Numbered from the stretch's first letter, positions 1 to 9,939 are shown. The stretch is DNA of 64,000 bases from Symbioplanes lichenis (GCF_030709675.1 NZ_JAUZQD010000027.1:1-64000); one strand, 5' to 3'. A program made the numbers and translations. The notes: generated by a model not told the origin, from the sequence alone.

Positions 1-806
1 GGGGACACGGGGTCGCCCTTCTCGTCGACCACGAAGCACCGGTCGGCGTCGCCGTCGAAGGCCAGCCCGATGTCGGCGCCGTGCTCACGGACGGCCGCCT
101 GCAGGTCGACGAGGTTCTTCGGGTCGAGCGGGTTCGCCTCGTGGTTGGGGAACGAGCCGTCCAGCTCGAAGTACATCGGGACGATCTCCAGCGGCAGCGC
201 CGCCAGCAGCTGGTCGCCCAGCACGGCGGGCACGGTGTAGCCGCCCATGCCGTTGCCCGCGTCGACCACGACCTTGAGCGGCCGAATGCCGGACAGATCG
301 ACCAGCGCGCGCAGGTGCTCGGCGTAGCCACCGAGCAGGCTCACGTGCTCGACGTTCGGCGGCATGTCGGCGATCGCGTCCAGGTCGTCCAGCAACTGCT
401 CGGCCCGGGTGCGGACGATGACGAGCCCGCTGTCCTGGCCGACCGGCTTGGCGCCGGCGCGGCACAGCTTGATCCCGTTGTACTGCGCCGGGTTGTGGCT
501 GGCCGTGAACATCGCCCCGGGCAGCTGCAGCACCCCGGACGCGTAGTAGAGCTGGTCCGTGGACGCCAGCCCGATGTGCGTCACCGCGGCCCCGGCGGCA
601 TTGGCCCCCCGGGCGAACGCCGCGGCGAGACCCGGGCCGCTCTCGCGCATGTCGTGGGCGATGACGATCTTCTCCGCGGCGTCGCCGGTCTCCCGCAGCA
701 TCTCCACGAAGGCGACACCCAGGGCCCGCGCCACGGTCTCGTTCAGCTGGTCGGGCACGACACCCCGCACGTCGTACGCCTTCACGAGCTGGGACAGGTC
801 AGTCAA
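1..806 (-). CDS. manB: phosphomannomutase/phosphoglucomutase, 3' end outside window
   Basis: Interconverts hexose 6-phosphate and hexose 1-phosphate; in actinomycetes this member usually makes mannose 1-phosphate for GDP-mannose. The first 268 residues are visible out of about 450 usual for the family. The phosphoserine loop TASHNP is at residues 101-106 (Ser103), and the metal-binding loop DGDAD at 251-255. I chose the TTG start at 806 because GAGGAG lies six bases upstream (813-818) and the protein then begins MTDLSQLVKAYDVRG, typical of the family. A GDP-mannose pyrophosphorylase gene at 19485 supplies the next pathway step. The call as an alpha-D-phosphohexomutase is firm; mannose rather than glucose specificity is inferred from context. 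Confidence 0.93.
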   Translation of the reverse strand, partial: MTDLSQLVKAYDVRGVVPDQLNETVARALGVAFVEMLRETGDAAEKIVIAHDMRESGPGLAAAFARGANAAGAAVTHIGLASTDQLYYASGVLQLPGAMFTASHNPAQYNGIKLCRAGAKPVGQDSGLVIVRTRAEQLLDDLDAIADMPPNVEHVSLLGGYAEHLRALVDLSGIRPLKVVVDAGNGMGGYTVPAVLGDQLLAALPLEIVPMYFELDGSFPNHEANPLDPKNLVDLQAAVREHGADIGLAFDGDADRCFVVDEKGDPVS

Positions 807-956
807 CGCACGCTCCTCAGCTGGTTTCCGTCCCGCAGAGACTAACGGAGCGTCAGCAGACAGAAGGCGTCAAACCGATGCCACCACCGTCTCGGTGCGG
901 TTACAGAAGCCCGTCCCGGCACGCCCGGTCGGCCCCCACCTGCCGATCAAGGGCAG

Positions 957-2384
957 TCAGAGCTCCACCCCCGTCAGCACCATCACGCGCGGCTCGGTGT
1001 AGTCCTCCATCGCGCTGGCCACGCCCTCGCGCCCCACGCCGCTGCCCTTCTGCCCGCCGTAGGGCATCTGGTCGGCCCGGTAGCTCGGCACGTCGCCCAC
1101 GATCACGCCGCCGACCTCCAGCCGGCGGTGGGCGGCGAACGCCGTCTGGACGTTGTGGGTGAAGACGCCGGCCTGGAGCCCGTACGCGGAGTCGTTGATC
1201 GCCTCGAAGCCGGCCTCGTCGCTCGGCACCTCGGAGACCACGAGCACGGGCCCGAAGACCTCCTCGGTGGTGACCTTGGCGCCGGCGGGCACTCCGGACA
1301 GGACCGTGGGCGGATAGGTGGCGCCGTCGCGCTTGCCCCCGGCGAGAACCGTGGCGCCGGCCGCGACCGCCTCGTCGACCCACGCCTCGACGCGCTTGGC
1401 CGCCTCCTCGCTGATCATCGGGCCGACGTCGACGCCCGGGTCGGTGGGGTCGCCGGTGCGCAGGCCCTCGACCGCCCGGACGAGCCGCTCCTGGAGCCCG
1501 AGCCCGGAGTGGACGAAGACGCGCTGGACCGCGATGCAGCTCTGCCCGGCCTGATAGTTGCTGAACGTGGCGATGCGGGTCGCGGCCCAGTCGAGATCCT
1601 CGTCGCTGCCGTAGTCGCCGCAGACCAGCACCGCCGCGTTGCCGCCGAGCTCGAGCGTCACGTGCTTGTCGGGCGCCGCCCGGCGGATCCGCGCCCCGAC
1701 CGGCCCGGAGCCGGTGAACGACACGATCGGCAGCCGCGAATCGGTGACCAGGGCCTCGGCGCGCTCGTTGGGGACCGGCAGGATCGAGAACATGCCCGCC
1801 GGCAGGCCGGTCTCGGCGAGGATCGACCCGAGCAGCAGCGCGGTCAGCGGGGTCGCCGGCGCCGGCTTGAGCACGATCGGCGCGCCCACGGCCAGCGCCG
1901 GGGCGACCTTGTGGGCGACCAGGTTGAGCGGGAAGTTGAACGGCGAGATGCCCAGCACCGGCCCGCGCGGCACCCGCTTGACCACGGCGATGCGCCCGGC
2001 GCCGCCCGGGTCGGTGTCGAGCCGCTGCAGGCTGCCCGAGAAGCGCCGCGCCTCCTCGGCCGCCCAGCGGAAGACCGACACCGCACGGTCCGCCTCGATC
2101 AGCGCCCACTTGAGCGGCTTGCCGTTCTCCGCGGTGATCAGCTCGGCGATCTCCTGCCGCCGCTCGGCGATGCGGCGGGACACGTGATCCAGCGCGGCCG
2201 CCCGGACGTGGGCGGGCAGCGCGGCAGCCTCGGCGGCGAAGGCGGCCGCCGCGGCCACGGCCGTCTCGACCTGGGCCTCGGTCGCCCACGTCGTCGTGCC
2301 GACGGGGCGTCCGTCGAACGGGTGCGTCACCAGCACCTCGTCGTCACCGTCGGCCGGGGCGCCGGCCACATAGAAAGCTGTCAC
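957..2384 (-). CDS. NAD(P)-dependent aldehyde dehydrogenase
   Basis: Oxidises an aldehyde to the acid in the cytosol. The 475-residue protein is a normal-length ALDH: coenzyme-binding Lys173 (VLKPAPATP), general base Glu245 (TLELGGNA) and nucleophile Cys283 (AGQSC) are all present. The sequence is closer to the branch with GapN-like and phosphonoacetaldehyde or lactaldehyde dehydrogenases than to classical acetaldehyde dehydrogenases; the substrate is unknown. The GTG start has no Shine-Dalgarno but lies six bases after TAGGGT, suggesting a leaderless transcript. It is divergent from the GAF regulator at 2506, which may control both this gene and the second ALDH at 3774. Confidence 0.92.
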   Translation of the reverse strand: MTAFYVAGAPADGDDEVLVTHPFDGRPVGTTTWATEAQVETAVAAAAAFAAEAAALPAHVRAAALDHVSRRIAERRQEIAELITAENGKPLKWALIEADRAVSVFRWAAEEARRFSGSLQRLDTDPGGAGRIAVVKRVPRGPVLGISPFNFPLNLVAHKVAPALAVGAPIVLKPAPATPLTALLLGSILAETGLPAGMFSILPVPNERAEALVTDSRLPIVSFTGSGPVGARIRRAAPDKHVTLELGGNAAVLVCGDYGSDEDLDWAATRIATFSNYQAGQSCIAVQRVFVHSGLGLQERLVRAVEGLRTGDPTDPGVDVGPMISEEAAKRVEAWVDEAVAAGATVLAGGKRDGATYPPTVLSGVPAGAKVTTEEVFGPVLVVSEVPSDEAGFEAINDSAYGLQAGVFTHNVQTAFAAHRRLEVGGVIVGDVPSYRADQMPYGGQKGSGVGREGVASAMEDYTEPRVMVLTGVEL

Positions 2385-2390
2385 GAAGTC

Positions 2391-2396
2391 ACCCTA
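2391..2396 (-). promoter_or_regulatory. -10 hexamer for leaderless aldehyde dehydrogenase transcript
   Basis: TAGGGT on the minus strand, six bases before the GTG start at 2384. No recognisable -35 element. Confidence 0.5.
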
Positions 2397-2505
2397 TGCC
2401 CGTCGCGCGCCTTCGCGCCCCGGCTGGACACAGCCTGTGGATAGCTCGCCCGCTGTTGTCTGAGGACGTGATCCGGGTCACGATGAGGCGACCGGAGGTG
2501 CCCCC

Positions 2506-3762
2506 ATGTCCAACCCCTGGCTCGCCCTTGACCTCGGCTCCGACCCCGCGGAGCGCATGACCGAGATCGGCCGCGCGTACGAGCGGTTTCTGTCAGGAGC
2601 CGAGCCGGCCGTACGCCCGATCGTCGTCGATTCGTGGCGGCGCTCGGCCGGGGCGGCGATGAACCCCGACGGGACGGCGCCGATCGAGCTCACCGACGGC
2701 GACCTCGACGCCTATCGGGCGCAGCATCCCCTCGCCCGGGTGCTGCCGATCTTCCGGGACCTGCTGGGCGGGCTGGCCGAGGACGGGGCGCATCTCATGG
2801 CGGTGTGCGACGCCTACGGTCGGCTGCTCTGGGTCGAGGGCGCCGCAGCCGTGCGGAAGGGCGCGGAGGCGATGAACTTCGTGCCCGGCGCGCGCTGGGA
2901 CGAGGCACATGCCGGGACGAACGCGCCCGGGACGGCGCTGGCGCTCGATCACTCGGTGCAGATCTTCGCGACCGAGCATTTCAGCCGCGGGGTGCAGCGG
3001 TGGACCTGCGCGGCGGCTCCGGTGCACGATCCGGCGACCGGACGGCTGCTCGGGGCGATCGACGTGACGGGCGGCGATCACCTGGCGCACCCGCACAGCT
3101 TGGCGCTGGTCCGGGCGACAGCGCTGGCGGCCGAGGCTTATCTGGGGGCGCATCAGCCACCCGGCGCGCCCGCGGTGTCCATGTTGGGGCGGGACGAGGC
3201 GTTCCTCCAGGGCAAGCGGCTGGGGAGGCGGCATTCCGAGCTGATGTGCCTGCTTCTGGTGCACCCCGATGGGCGTACGGGCGAGCAGCTCGCTCTTGAT
3301 CTTTATGCCGGCGACCTCAATCCCGTCACGGTGCGCGCGGAGATGTCGCGGCTGCGCCGGATCCTGGGCGGCGAGCTGCTGGACTCACGGCCCTACCGGA
3401 TCCGCAAGCGACTCGACGCCGACTTCCTGGACGTGACGCGGCTGCTGGAGCAGGGGCGCGTGGCGGAGGCGCTCGCCGCGTACACAGGTCCGTTGTTGCC
3501 CTCCTCGGACGCACCCGGGGTGTCCAGGCTGCGCGACCTGATCGACGCGCGGCTGCGCACGGCGGTGCTGGCGGCCGGCGCGCCGGACCTGTTGCGCACC
3601 TGGGTCAACGCCCCGTGGGGCGCCGACGACCTGCAGATGTGGGAGGCCTATGAGGCGGCGCTGGCGCCGGGCTCACCGCTGCATCGGATCGCCGGGCAGA
3701 AGGTCGCCCACCTCGCCCGCGAGTACGGGCTTGCAACGTCTGTGCAACGTCCCCGTAACTAG
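2506..3762 (+). CDS. GAF-domain transcriptional regulator of aldehyde dehydrogenase genes
   Basis: The 418-residue protein has an N-terminal half resembling the sensor part of AcoR/DhaR regulators, with a GAF-like domain at roughly residues 75-220 containing the family-like stretch [16 protein letters not shown] winged-helix segment follows at roughly 235-305. It lacks the sigma-54 AAA+ domain of true AcoR, so it should act as an ordinary repressor or activator. GGAGG a few bases before the ATG supports the start. It is divergent from one aldehyde dehydrogenase and directly upstream (11 bases) of another. From family context I infer that it senses an alcohol or aldehyde metabolite and controls one or both. 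Confidence 0.8.
   Translation: MSNPWLALDLGSDPAERMTEIGRAYERFLSGAEPAVRPIVVDSWRRSAGAAMNPDGTAPIELTDGDLDAYRAQHPLARVLPIFRDLLGGLAEDGAHLMAVCDAYGRLLWVEGAAAVRKGAEAMNFVPGARWDEAHAGTNAPGTALALDHSVQIFATEHFSRGVQRWTCAAAPVHDPATGRLLGAIDVTGGDHLAHPHSLALVRATALAAEAYLGAHQPPGAPAVSMLGRDEAFLQGKRLGRRHSELMCLLLVHPDGRTGEQLALDLYAGDLNPVTVRAEMSRLRRILGGELLDSRPYRIRKRLDADFLDVTRLLEQGRVAEALAAYTGPLLPSSDAPGVSRLRDLIDARLRTAVLAAGAPDLLRTWVNAPWGADDLQMWEAYEAALAPGSPLHRIAGQKVAHLAREYGLATSVQRPRN
3732..3750 (+). promoter_or_regulatory. candidate operator: direct repeat TGCAACGT
   Basis: TGCAACGT occurs at 3732-3739 and again at 3743-3750, exactly 11 bases apart, one helical turn. The pair lies at the 3' end of the regulator gene and just upstream of the -10 of the ALDH-DUF779 operon. 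This is the geometry of a tandem half-site. The binding protein is inferred, not shown. Confidence 0.4.
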
Positions 3763-3765
3763 CCT
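3760..3765 (+). promoter_or_regulatory. -10 hexamer of ALDH-DUF779 operon
   Basis: TAGCCT eight bases before the ATG at 3774, which has no Shine-Dalgarno; suggests a leaderless or nearly leaderless mRNA. Confidence 0.45.
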
Positions 3766-3773
3766 TCGGCGGC

Positions 3774-5266
<1,493 letters not shown>

Positions 5267-5267
<1 letters not shown>

Positions 5268-5611
5268 TGGGCGATCGTGTGGATGTCACCCCCGCGGCGG
5301 CCGAGTTGCTCCGGTCGCTGCGGGGGCGGCACGGTCCGCTGATGTTCCACCAGTCCGGCGGCTGCTGCGACGGGAGCGCTCCGATGTGCTACCTGGAGGG
5401 CGAGTTCCGTACGGGCTCCAGCGACATCCTGCTCGAGGAGCTGCGCATCGACGGCGTCGCCGAGCCCATCGCGTTCTGGATGAGCACCGCCCAGTACGAG
5501 ACCTGGAAGCACACCCACCTCACGGTGGACGTCGTGCCGGGGCGGGGCAGCGGCTTCAGTCTGGAGGCGCCGGAGGGGGTGCGCTTCCTCATCAGGAGCC
5601 GGGTGCTGTGA
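5267..5611 (+). CDS. DUF779 protein coupled to aldehyde dehydrogenase
   Basis: A 114-residue protein of the DUF779 family, which is repeatedly found beside ExaC-type aldehyde dehydrogenases. The conserved patch HQSGGCCDGSAPMC holds three cysteines and a histidine that could bind a metal; this role is inference. Its ATG overlaps the ALDH stop by one base, so it is made from the same transcript. Its 3' end overlaps the convergent methyltransferase gene by 20 bases. Biochemical function is not known to me; an accessory or maturation role for the dehydrogenase is the natural guess. Confidence 0.9.
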
Positions 5612-6290
5612 GCCCTGTCGCCAACCTGAAGTGGTTCACCAGCTCATAACTGCCATCACCCTTCCGGTACGGACGGGCAGCCGCGACAACCTCGGGGGCG
5701 AGGTCCGGCTGCTCGCCCAGCAGAATGCCCCGGACCAGCGCCTCCTCGTGGGGCACCCGCCACGGCACGGCGACCAGGCTCTCGGCCACCTCGGACAGCC
5801 CCGCGCCGGTCAACAGCTCCGCCAGGCCGCCCTCGTGTCGCAAATCACCGTCCGGAGCGGACTCGCCGTCGTTCAGCGCCCGCTCGATCGCGTCGAGGTC
5901 GTTGCGCGCCGCTTCCGCCCAGTTCGCCACGGCCACGTACCCGCCGGGCTTCGTCACTCGCACCATCTCGGCGAGCGCGGCATCCGTGTCGTCGGCGAAC
6001 TGCAGCGCGTTGAAGGCGGTCACCAGCTCGAACGTCGCATCGGGCCACGGCAGGTGCTCGGCCTCGGCCACGACCGCCTCTTGCGCTCGCTGCCGCGCCA
6101 GCTCCACCAGCTCCGGTACGACGTCAGCGCCGGACGTGCGGAGGCCGGCGCTCCGGGCGTACGCGAGGAAGTGTCCTGCCCCGCACCCCACATCGAGGAC
6201 CCTGTCGCCCTCCGTCATCGGCTGGAGAACGGCTCGCCAGACCGGCTCGGGCACGTCACCCCACAGCTCGGCCCAGTCACTGTCGGTCAC
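5592..6290 (-). CDS. class I SAM-dependent methyltransferase
   Basis: The 232-residue protein has motif I VLDVGCGAGHF at about residues 31-41, an acidic loop after the second strand (TSGADVVPELVELA), and the Methyltransf_11 pattern with ALQFADDTDAALAEMVRV and the post-motif KPGGYVAVANW. Substrate unknown. It is convergent with DUF779 and appears monocistronic. Confidence 0.88.
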   Translation of the reverse strand: MTDSDWAELWGDVPEPVWRAVLQPMTEGDRVLDVGCGAGHFLAYARSAGLRTSGADVVPELVELARQRAQEAVVAEAEHLPWPDATFELVTAFNALQFADDTDAALAEMVRVTKPGGYVAVANWAEAARNDLDAIERALNDGESAPDGDLRHEGGLAELLTGAGLSEVAESLVAVPWRVPHEEALVRGILLGEQPDLAPEVVAAARPYRKGDGSYELVNHFRLATGLTAPGS

Positions 6291-6439
6291 GCGATCTCCT
6301 CGTCATTTCGATGTTCATGGATCCAGAGGGGCCGAACGGACCATTCACCGTGCCACAAGGGGCAACCGCTGAACTGCTGAACCCCGCCCGCCCGTGCTCC
6401 CGGGCGACACCCGAGTCTTGTTTGTTAGGAGTACCGCTC

Positions 6440-7003
6440 ATGCGGACCAGCCTCCGTACCGCCATGCTGGGAACGGCCGCAGTCGCCGTCGTCGGCGCGC
6501 TCACCGCTGTGACCTTCAACGCCAGCGCCGCCGAGACCTCCGCCCGGCCCCGGCCGGTCGCGAGCACCCCGGCCCCCTCGGCCAGCACTCCCCCGTCGAT
6601 CAACCCGCCGGCCGGCCTCCGCCGCATCGGCACCTACCAGGTCGTCACCGGCACCCAGACCTACACCTGCGCCAACGGCTCCTTCGCCGGCGCGTCGGTC
6701 CCCGAGGCCAAGCTGCTCGGCACGGGCGGCTGGCTGCACCACTTCAAGGGCCCGAGCTGGCAGTCCACCCGGGACGAGTCGCTGGTCACCGCGACCAAGA
6801 TCGCCGAGAAGCCGCGTACGGGCACCATCGCCGAGCTGCTCCTCCAGGTCGCCACGCACGAGGGCCCGGCCACCGGCGTGCTCGCCAAGGCCCAGTACAT
6901 CCAGCGCCTCAACACCACCGGCGGCGTGGCCCCGACCCGCGCCTGCACCGACGGCCAGACCGCCGCGGTCCGCTACGGCGCCACGTACGTTTTCTGGGGC
7001 TGA
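6440..7003 (+). CDS. secreted DUF3455 protein
   Basis: A 187-residue exported protein with a Sec signal peptide (MRTSLR, hydrophobic core, cleavage near ASAAE at about residue 31) and a short Pro/Ser/Ala linker. The DUF3455 domain covers most of the rest, with GTQTYTC near the start of the domain and GGWLHHFKGPSWQS in the middle. I chose the ATG at 6440 because AGGAG (6427-6431) precedes it by eight bases and the signal peptide begins there. Two cysteines in the mature part could form a disulfide outside the cell. Function of DUF3455 is unknown. A hairpin terminator follows at 7017. Confidence 0.88.
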   Translation: MRTSLRTAMLGTAAVAVVGALTAVTFNASAAETSARPRPVASTPAPSASTPPSINPPAGLRRIGTYQVVTGTQTYTCANGSFAGASVPEAKLLGTGGWLHHFKGPSWQSTRDESLVTATKIAEKPRTGTIAELLLQVATHEGPATGVLAKAQYIQRLNTTGGVAPTRACTDGQTAAVRYGATYVFWG

Positions 7004-7016
7004 CCCCTAGCACCTC

Positions 7017-7052
7017 CCGAAGGGGGATCGGCACTCGCCGGTCCCCCTTCGG
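7017..7052. terminator. hairpin after DUF3455 gene
   Basis: Perfect 11-base arms CCGAAGGGGGA (7017-7027) and TCCCCCTTCGG (7042-7052) with a 14-base loop, starting 14 bases after the stop codon. No T-tract, which is usual in actinomycetes. Confidence 0.75.
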
Positions 7053-7055
7053 CGT

Positions 7056-7147
7056 GCCCGGCTCTTGCCCCTCCACGTGCCCGGCGCTTGCCCCTCCGCG
7101 TGTCCAGCTCCTGCCCCTCCGCGTGCCCGGCGCTTGCTCTTCCGGCG
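7056..7147. repeat. four tandem copies of a 23-base unit
   Basis: Units begin at 7056, 7079, 7102 and 7125. The consensus starts gcccggcgcttgcccctcc; copies differ at several positions. There is no plausible gene in the stretch. Confidence 0.8.
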
Positions 7148-7264
7148 CGCTCGCCGCCTGCCGGTCCTCCTTTGGGGGCCGGCGCGTCCGATGTCGATCT
7201 CCCCGATGTGTGCCACCCCTTCGGGGACTCGCCCTCCAGCGGCCGCCGGGCGACCATATTCCTT

Positions 7265-7368
7265 TCCGTTCGAGCGAAAAGATCGAGCGGAGTTGCCCTC
7301 CGTTCGAGCAGCGGGTCGAGCGGAGTTTTGTCCTCCGTTCGAGCAAGCGGATGAGCGGAGTGGAACAC
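7265..7368. repeat. three tandem copies of a 34-35-base unit containing GAGCGGAGT
   Basis: Units begin tccgttcgagc at 7265, 7299 and 7334. Each contains GAGCGGAGT. The last copy supplies the GGAG that acts as ribosome-binding site of the deacetylase gene at 7370, so the array forms that gene's 5' leader. Confidence 0.8.
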
Positions 7369-7369
7369 G

Positions 7370-8275
7370 ATGCGTGGCGCGAAGCTGTACGTGATCGGCC
7401 TCACCCTGGCCGGCCTGGCCGGTTGCGGGACGGCCCTGGCAGCCGAGAACGCCCCGGTCTGGGTGGCCGCCCGTCCCCCGGCTCCCTCGTCCCCGGCGGC
7501 TCCTTCCGAGGCCCCGCCGCCGGCTCCCGCGACCCCGTCCTCGCCCTCGTCCAAGCCCTCCTCCGCGCCGGCCTCGTCCGGCCCGGCTTCCTCCGAGCCG
7601 GCCGCTGACCCGACTTCGGCGCCGGCTTCCGCGACCGCTTCACCGTCGGCGACGCAGGAACATCACGGCGGCCCGGCGAACAGCCTCATGGTCACCGGCA
7701 CCAAGGGCGTGGCGCTCACCTTCGACGACGGGCCCGACCCGGCGACGACGCCGCAGCTGCTCGACCTGCTCGCCAAGCAGCACGTGAAGGCGACCTTCTG
7801 CCTGGTGGGCGAGAACGTGAAGGCGTTCCCCGATCTCGTACGCCGGATCGCCGACGAGGGCCACACCCTGTGCAACCACACCTGGAACCACAGCCTGACA
7901 CTCGGCAAGAAGAAGCCGGCCGCCATCCGCGCCGACCTCGAGAAGACCAACGCCGCCATCCGCGCGGCCGTCCCCGACGCCGAGATCAAGTACATGCGGG
8001 CGCCCGGCGGCAACTTCACCCCGGCCTTCGTCAAGACGGCCGCCGAGCTGGGCATGACCAGCATCTACTGGCAGGTCGACACCCGCGACTGGGACCACTC
8101 CGGCGGCGAGTCCGACGCGGCCCATGTCACCAGCGTCGTCAAGGCCGTCAAGAAGCACACCAGCAAGGGCGCGATCGTGCTCTCCCACGACTACGCGCAG
8201 CCGGACACGATCCAGGCGTACCGCAAGCTCCTGCCCTGGCTCAAGGACCGCTACGACCTGATCGCCCTCCCCTGA
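7370..8275 (+). CDS. NodB-family polysaccharide deacetylase, lipoprotein
   Basis: Removes N-acetyl (or O-acetyl) groups from a cell-wall or other polysaccharide outside the membrane. A lipobox LAGC places Cys19 as the lipidation site. A Pro/Ala/Ser-rich spacer of about 80 residues follows, then the NodB domain from about residue 108. All five NodB motifs are present: TFDDGPDP (about 116-123, catalytic Asp and metal Asp), HTWNH (metal His pair), RAPGG, DTRDWDH and LSHD. This is a complete catalytic set, so activity is expected. The start ATG follows GGAG at 7357-7360 by nine bases. Whether the substrate is peptidoglycan or chito-oligomer cannot be told from sequence. Confidence 0.93.
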   Translation: MRGAKLYVIGLTLAGLAGCGTALAAENAPVWVAARPPAPSSPAAPSEAPPPAPATPSSPSSKPSSAPASSGPASSEPAADPTSAPASATASPSATQEHHGGPANSLMVTGTKGVALTFDDGPDPATTPQLLDLLAKQHVKATFCLVGENVKAFPDLVRRIADEGHTLCNHTWNHSLTLGKKKPAAIRADLEKTNAAIRAAVPDAEIKYMRAPGGNFTPAFVKTAAELGMTSIYWQVDTRDWDHSGGESDAAHVTSVVKAVKKHTSKGAIVLSHDYAQPDTIQAYRKLLPWLKDRYDLIALP

Positions 8276-8371
8276 GCACCCCGGCGTAACGCCCGGCTTC
8301 GACGCGCGACTCGCGTGTCACCCCGCCGTCAGTCCAGCCCCCGCACTGCGCCCGGCGGTGGTTTGGGCGCG

Positions 8372-8406
8372 CAAAATCCGCGAAGCGCTCTTCTTCGCGG
8401 ATTTTG
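8372..8406. terminator. strong inverted repeat downstream of deacetylase gene
   Basis: Perfect 14-base arms CAAAATCCGCGAAG (8372-8385) and CTTCGCGGATTTTG (8393-8406), loop of seven bases. It lies between convergent genes and has A/T-rich ends on both strands, so it could terminate transcription in both directions. Confidence 0.8.
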
Positions 8407-8435
8407 GGTGTCCGAGCCACCGTCTTCAGGGGCGC

Positions 8436-8540
8436 AGCGCCCGCCGAGCCGGAGGCGAGGCCATCAATACAGCGCCCGCCGAGCCGGAGGCGAGGCCATC
8501 AATACAGCGCCCGCCGGGCCGGAGGCGAGGCCATCAATAC
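8436..8540. repeat. three near-perfect tandem copies of a 35-base unit
   Basis: Units at 8436-8470, 8471-8505 and 8506-8540, starting agcgcccgccgagccgg. Copy 3 differs from the others by a single A-to-G change. There are no spacers. Located between the deacetylase terminator and the 3' end of the DUF3499 gene. Confidence 0.92.
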
Positions 8541-8550
8541 AGCCATCAGC

Positions 8551-8913
8551 TCAGCTGGGCGGGATGACCCTGAGGTGGCCGCGGCGGCCGGTCTGGTGGC
8601 CGGGGAGGTTGTCGTGCTCCTCGGGGCGCGGGGGCGGCGCGGGGCGGGCGGCCTCGCGGACGGCGTCGGCCAGGGCCACGAGGTCGTCGGTGGTGGGGGG
8701 CGGCGGGGCGAAGTCGCCGTCGTGGCGGACCAGTTCCCAGCCTCGGGGGGCGGTGAGGCTGCGGGCGTGGGGTTCGCAGAGGTCGTACGTGTGCGGCTCG
8801 GCGAAGGCGGCCAGCGGGCCCACCACAGCCGTCGAGTCGCTGTAGACGTAGGTCAGGGTGGCGACCGCCTGTCGGGGACAGCCGTTCCGGGAGCAGCGCC
8901 GTGGAGACCTCAC
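8551..8913 (-). CDS. DUF3499 family protein
   Basis: A 120-residue actinobacterial protein of unknown function. The conserved N-terminal part has RRCSRNGCPRQAV, then TLTYVYSDSTAVVGPL and EPHTYDLCEPHA; the CxxxxC and CxxH pattern suggests a small zinc site (inference). The C-terminal 50 residues are Pro-rich. The GTG start has no Shine-Dalgarno and lies six bases after TAACGT. It is divergent from the zincin-like gene and lies between phosphomannomutase and whiB genes as in mycobacteria (Rv3258c position, from memory). Confidence 0.9.
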   Translation of the reverse strand: MRSPRRCSRNGCPRQAVATLTYVYSDSTAVVGPLAAFAEPHTYDLCEPHARSLTAPRGWELVRHDGDFAPPPPTTDDLVALADAVREAARPAPPPRPEEHDNLPGHQTGRRGHLRVIPPS

Positions 8914-8919
8914 GGCGGC

Positions 8920-8925
8920 ACGTTA
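8920..8925 (-). promoter_or_regulatory. -10 hexamer, leaderless DUF3499 transcript
   Basis: TAACGT on the minus strand, six bases before the GTG at 8913. Confidence 0.5.
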
Positions 8926-9161
8926 TCCCCAACCGCGCTCGCGTGGGGCCGATGCAGCCGCGACACGCCGAGCCACCATGCATCACGATTTTGCGTTGAC
9001 GGTCCGACACGCCGCCTCAATGGGACGAATCACCTGGAAGCGCCGCAGCCGGTCCGCGCGGGCACTCGGGCCGGGCGCGCCGGAGGGTCGCTCGGGCCGA
9101 GATGTTGCCCCGGCGAAACGCGGGCGTCACAGCCTGACCGCGGCGGAGCGCTCCGGCGGGC

Positions 9162-9167
9162 TAGGCT
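9162..9167 (+). promoter_or_regulatory. -10 hexamer, leaderless zincin-like transcript
   Basis: TAGGCT six bases before the GTG at 9174; no Shine-Dalgarno between them. Confidence 0.55.
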
Positions 9168-9173
9168 GGCTGC

Positions 9174-9659
9174 GTGACAACCAGCCCCGACCGCCGCCGG
9201 GCCGGCTCCGAGCCGGGCCGGGCCGGGCGTGCCGCCGGACCGGGTCGTCCCGCCCGCCGCGATCGGCACGGGCGCGGGCTCCGGGGCCGGCTCGTGCCCG
9301 CCACCGTTCCCCTCGCCCGCACCAAGGCGGAGATCTTCGACGACCTCGTGCTCGACACGGTCGAGAGCCTCGAGCGCCGCTACGCCAAGGAGCTGGCCGG
9401 CGTCGAGTTCGCGGTCGAGGACGTGCCGCCGGAGCTCAACGTCTACGACTCCGACGTGCTCGAGGACGGCGAGGTGCCCCTCGCCCGCCTGCTGCCCGGG
9501 CGCCCCGGGCGCCAGGAGCTGCCGCCGCGCATCGTGCTCTATCGCCGGCCGCTCGAGTTCCGGGCGATGGACCGCGAGGACCTGGCCGACCTCGTCCACG
9601 ACGTCATCATCGAGCAGGTCGCCAATCTGCTCGGCGTGGATCCCGACGAGCTGTCATGA
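9174..9659 (+). CDS. zincin-like metallopeptidase-family protein with degenerate active site
   Basis: A 161-residue protein of the PF06262 zincin-like group. The basic, Arg/Gly-rich first 45 residues are followed by the domain (KAEIFDDLVLDTVESLE to the end). Family members with activity carry HExxHHFG near the C terminus. Here the aligned stretch is EQVANLLG at residues 147-154, so both zinc histidines and the catalytic Glu position are replaced. It is therefore probably not a zinc peptidase; a binding or structural role is more likely. It matches the position of Rv3259 next to whiB2 in mycobacteria (from memory). Confidence 0.82.
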   Translation: MTTSPDRRRAGSEPGRAGRAAGPGRPARRDRHGRGLRGRLVPATVPLARTKAEIFDDLVLDTVESLERRYAKELAGVEFAVEDVPPELNVYDSDVLEDGEVPLARLLPGRPGRQELPPRIVLYRRPLEFRAMDREDLADLVHDVIIEQVANLLGVDPDELS

Positions 9660-9939
9660 CCGCTGGCCGGCGCACCCGCCGGCCAGGCGCAAGCCCCCGC
9701 GCCTCGCGGACCCGGCAAGCCCCGGGCCGCGCAACGCGCCGGCTGAGCAAGCCCGCGCAACCGTCGGCGCGAAAACCCCGCGCAACGCGCCGGCCCGGCA
9801 AGCCCGCAAGAACCGCGGGCCCGGCGAGCTGTCGTCACGGATCCACGCCCGATCAAGCATGATGCAGTCCCGGCGAACACAGTGCTGAGCTCCCGCGACG
9901 CGGCCCCCCGGCAATGTCACGCGAGCGAGAGCCGCCGGG
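9660..9939. other. 280-base intergenic stretch with imperfect repeats
   Basis: Lies between convergent zincin-like and whiB genes. It contains degenerate copies of a gcgcaacgcgccggc motif (near 9735 and 9780) and several G/C palindromes, probably forming a termination region. I see no gene. Confidence 0.5.

Noticed and set aside
7009-7554. Overlapping frames on both strands within the 7.0-7.4 kb repeats
   Set aside because: Low-complexity products of tandem repeats, without start signals.
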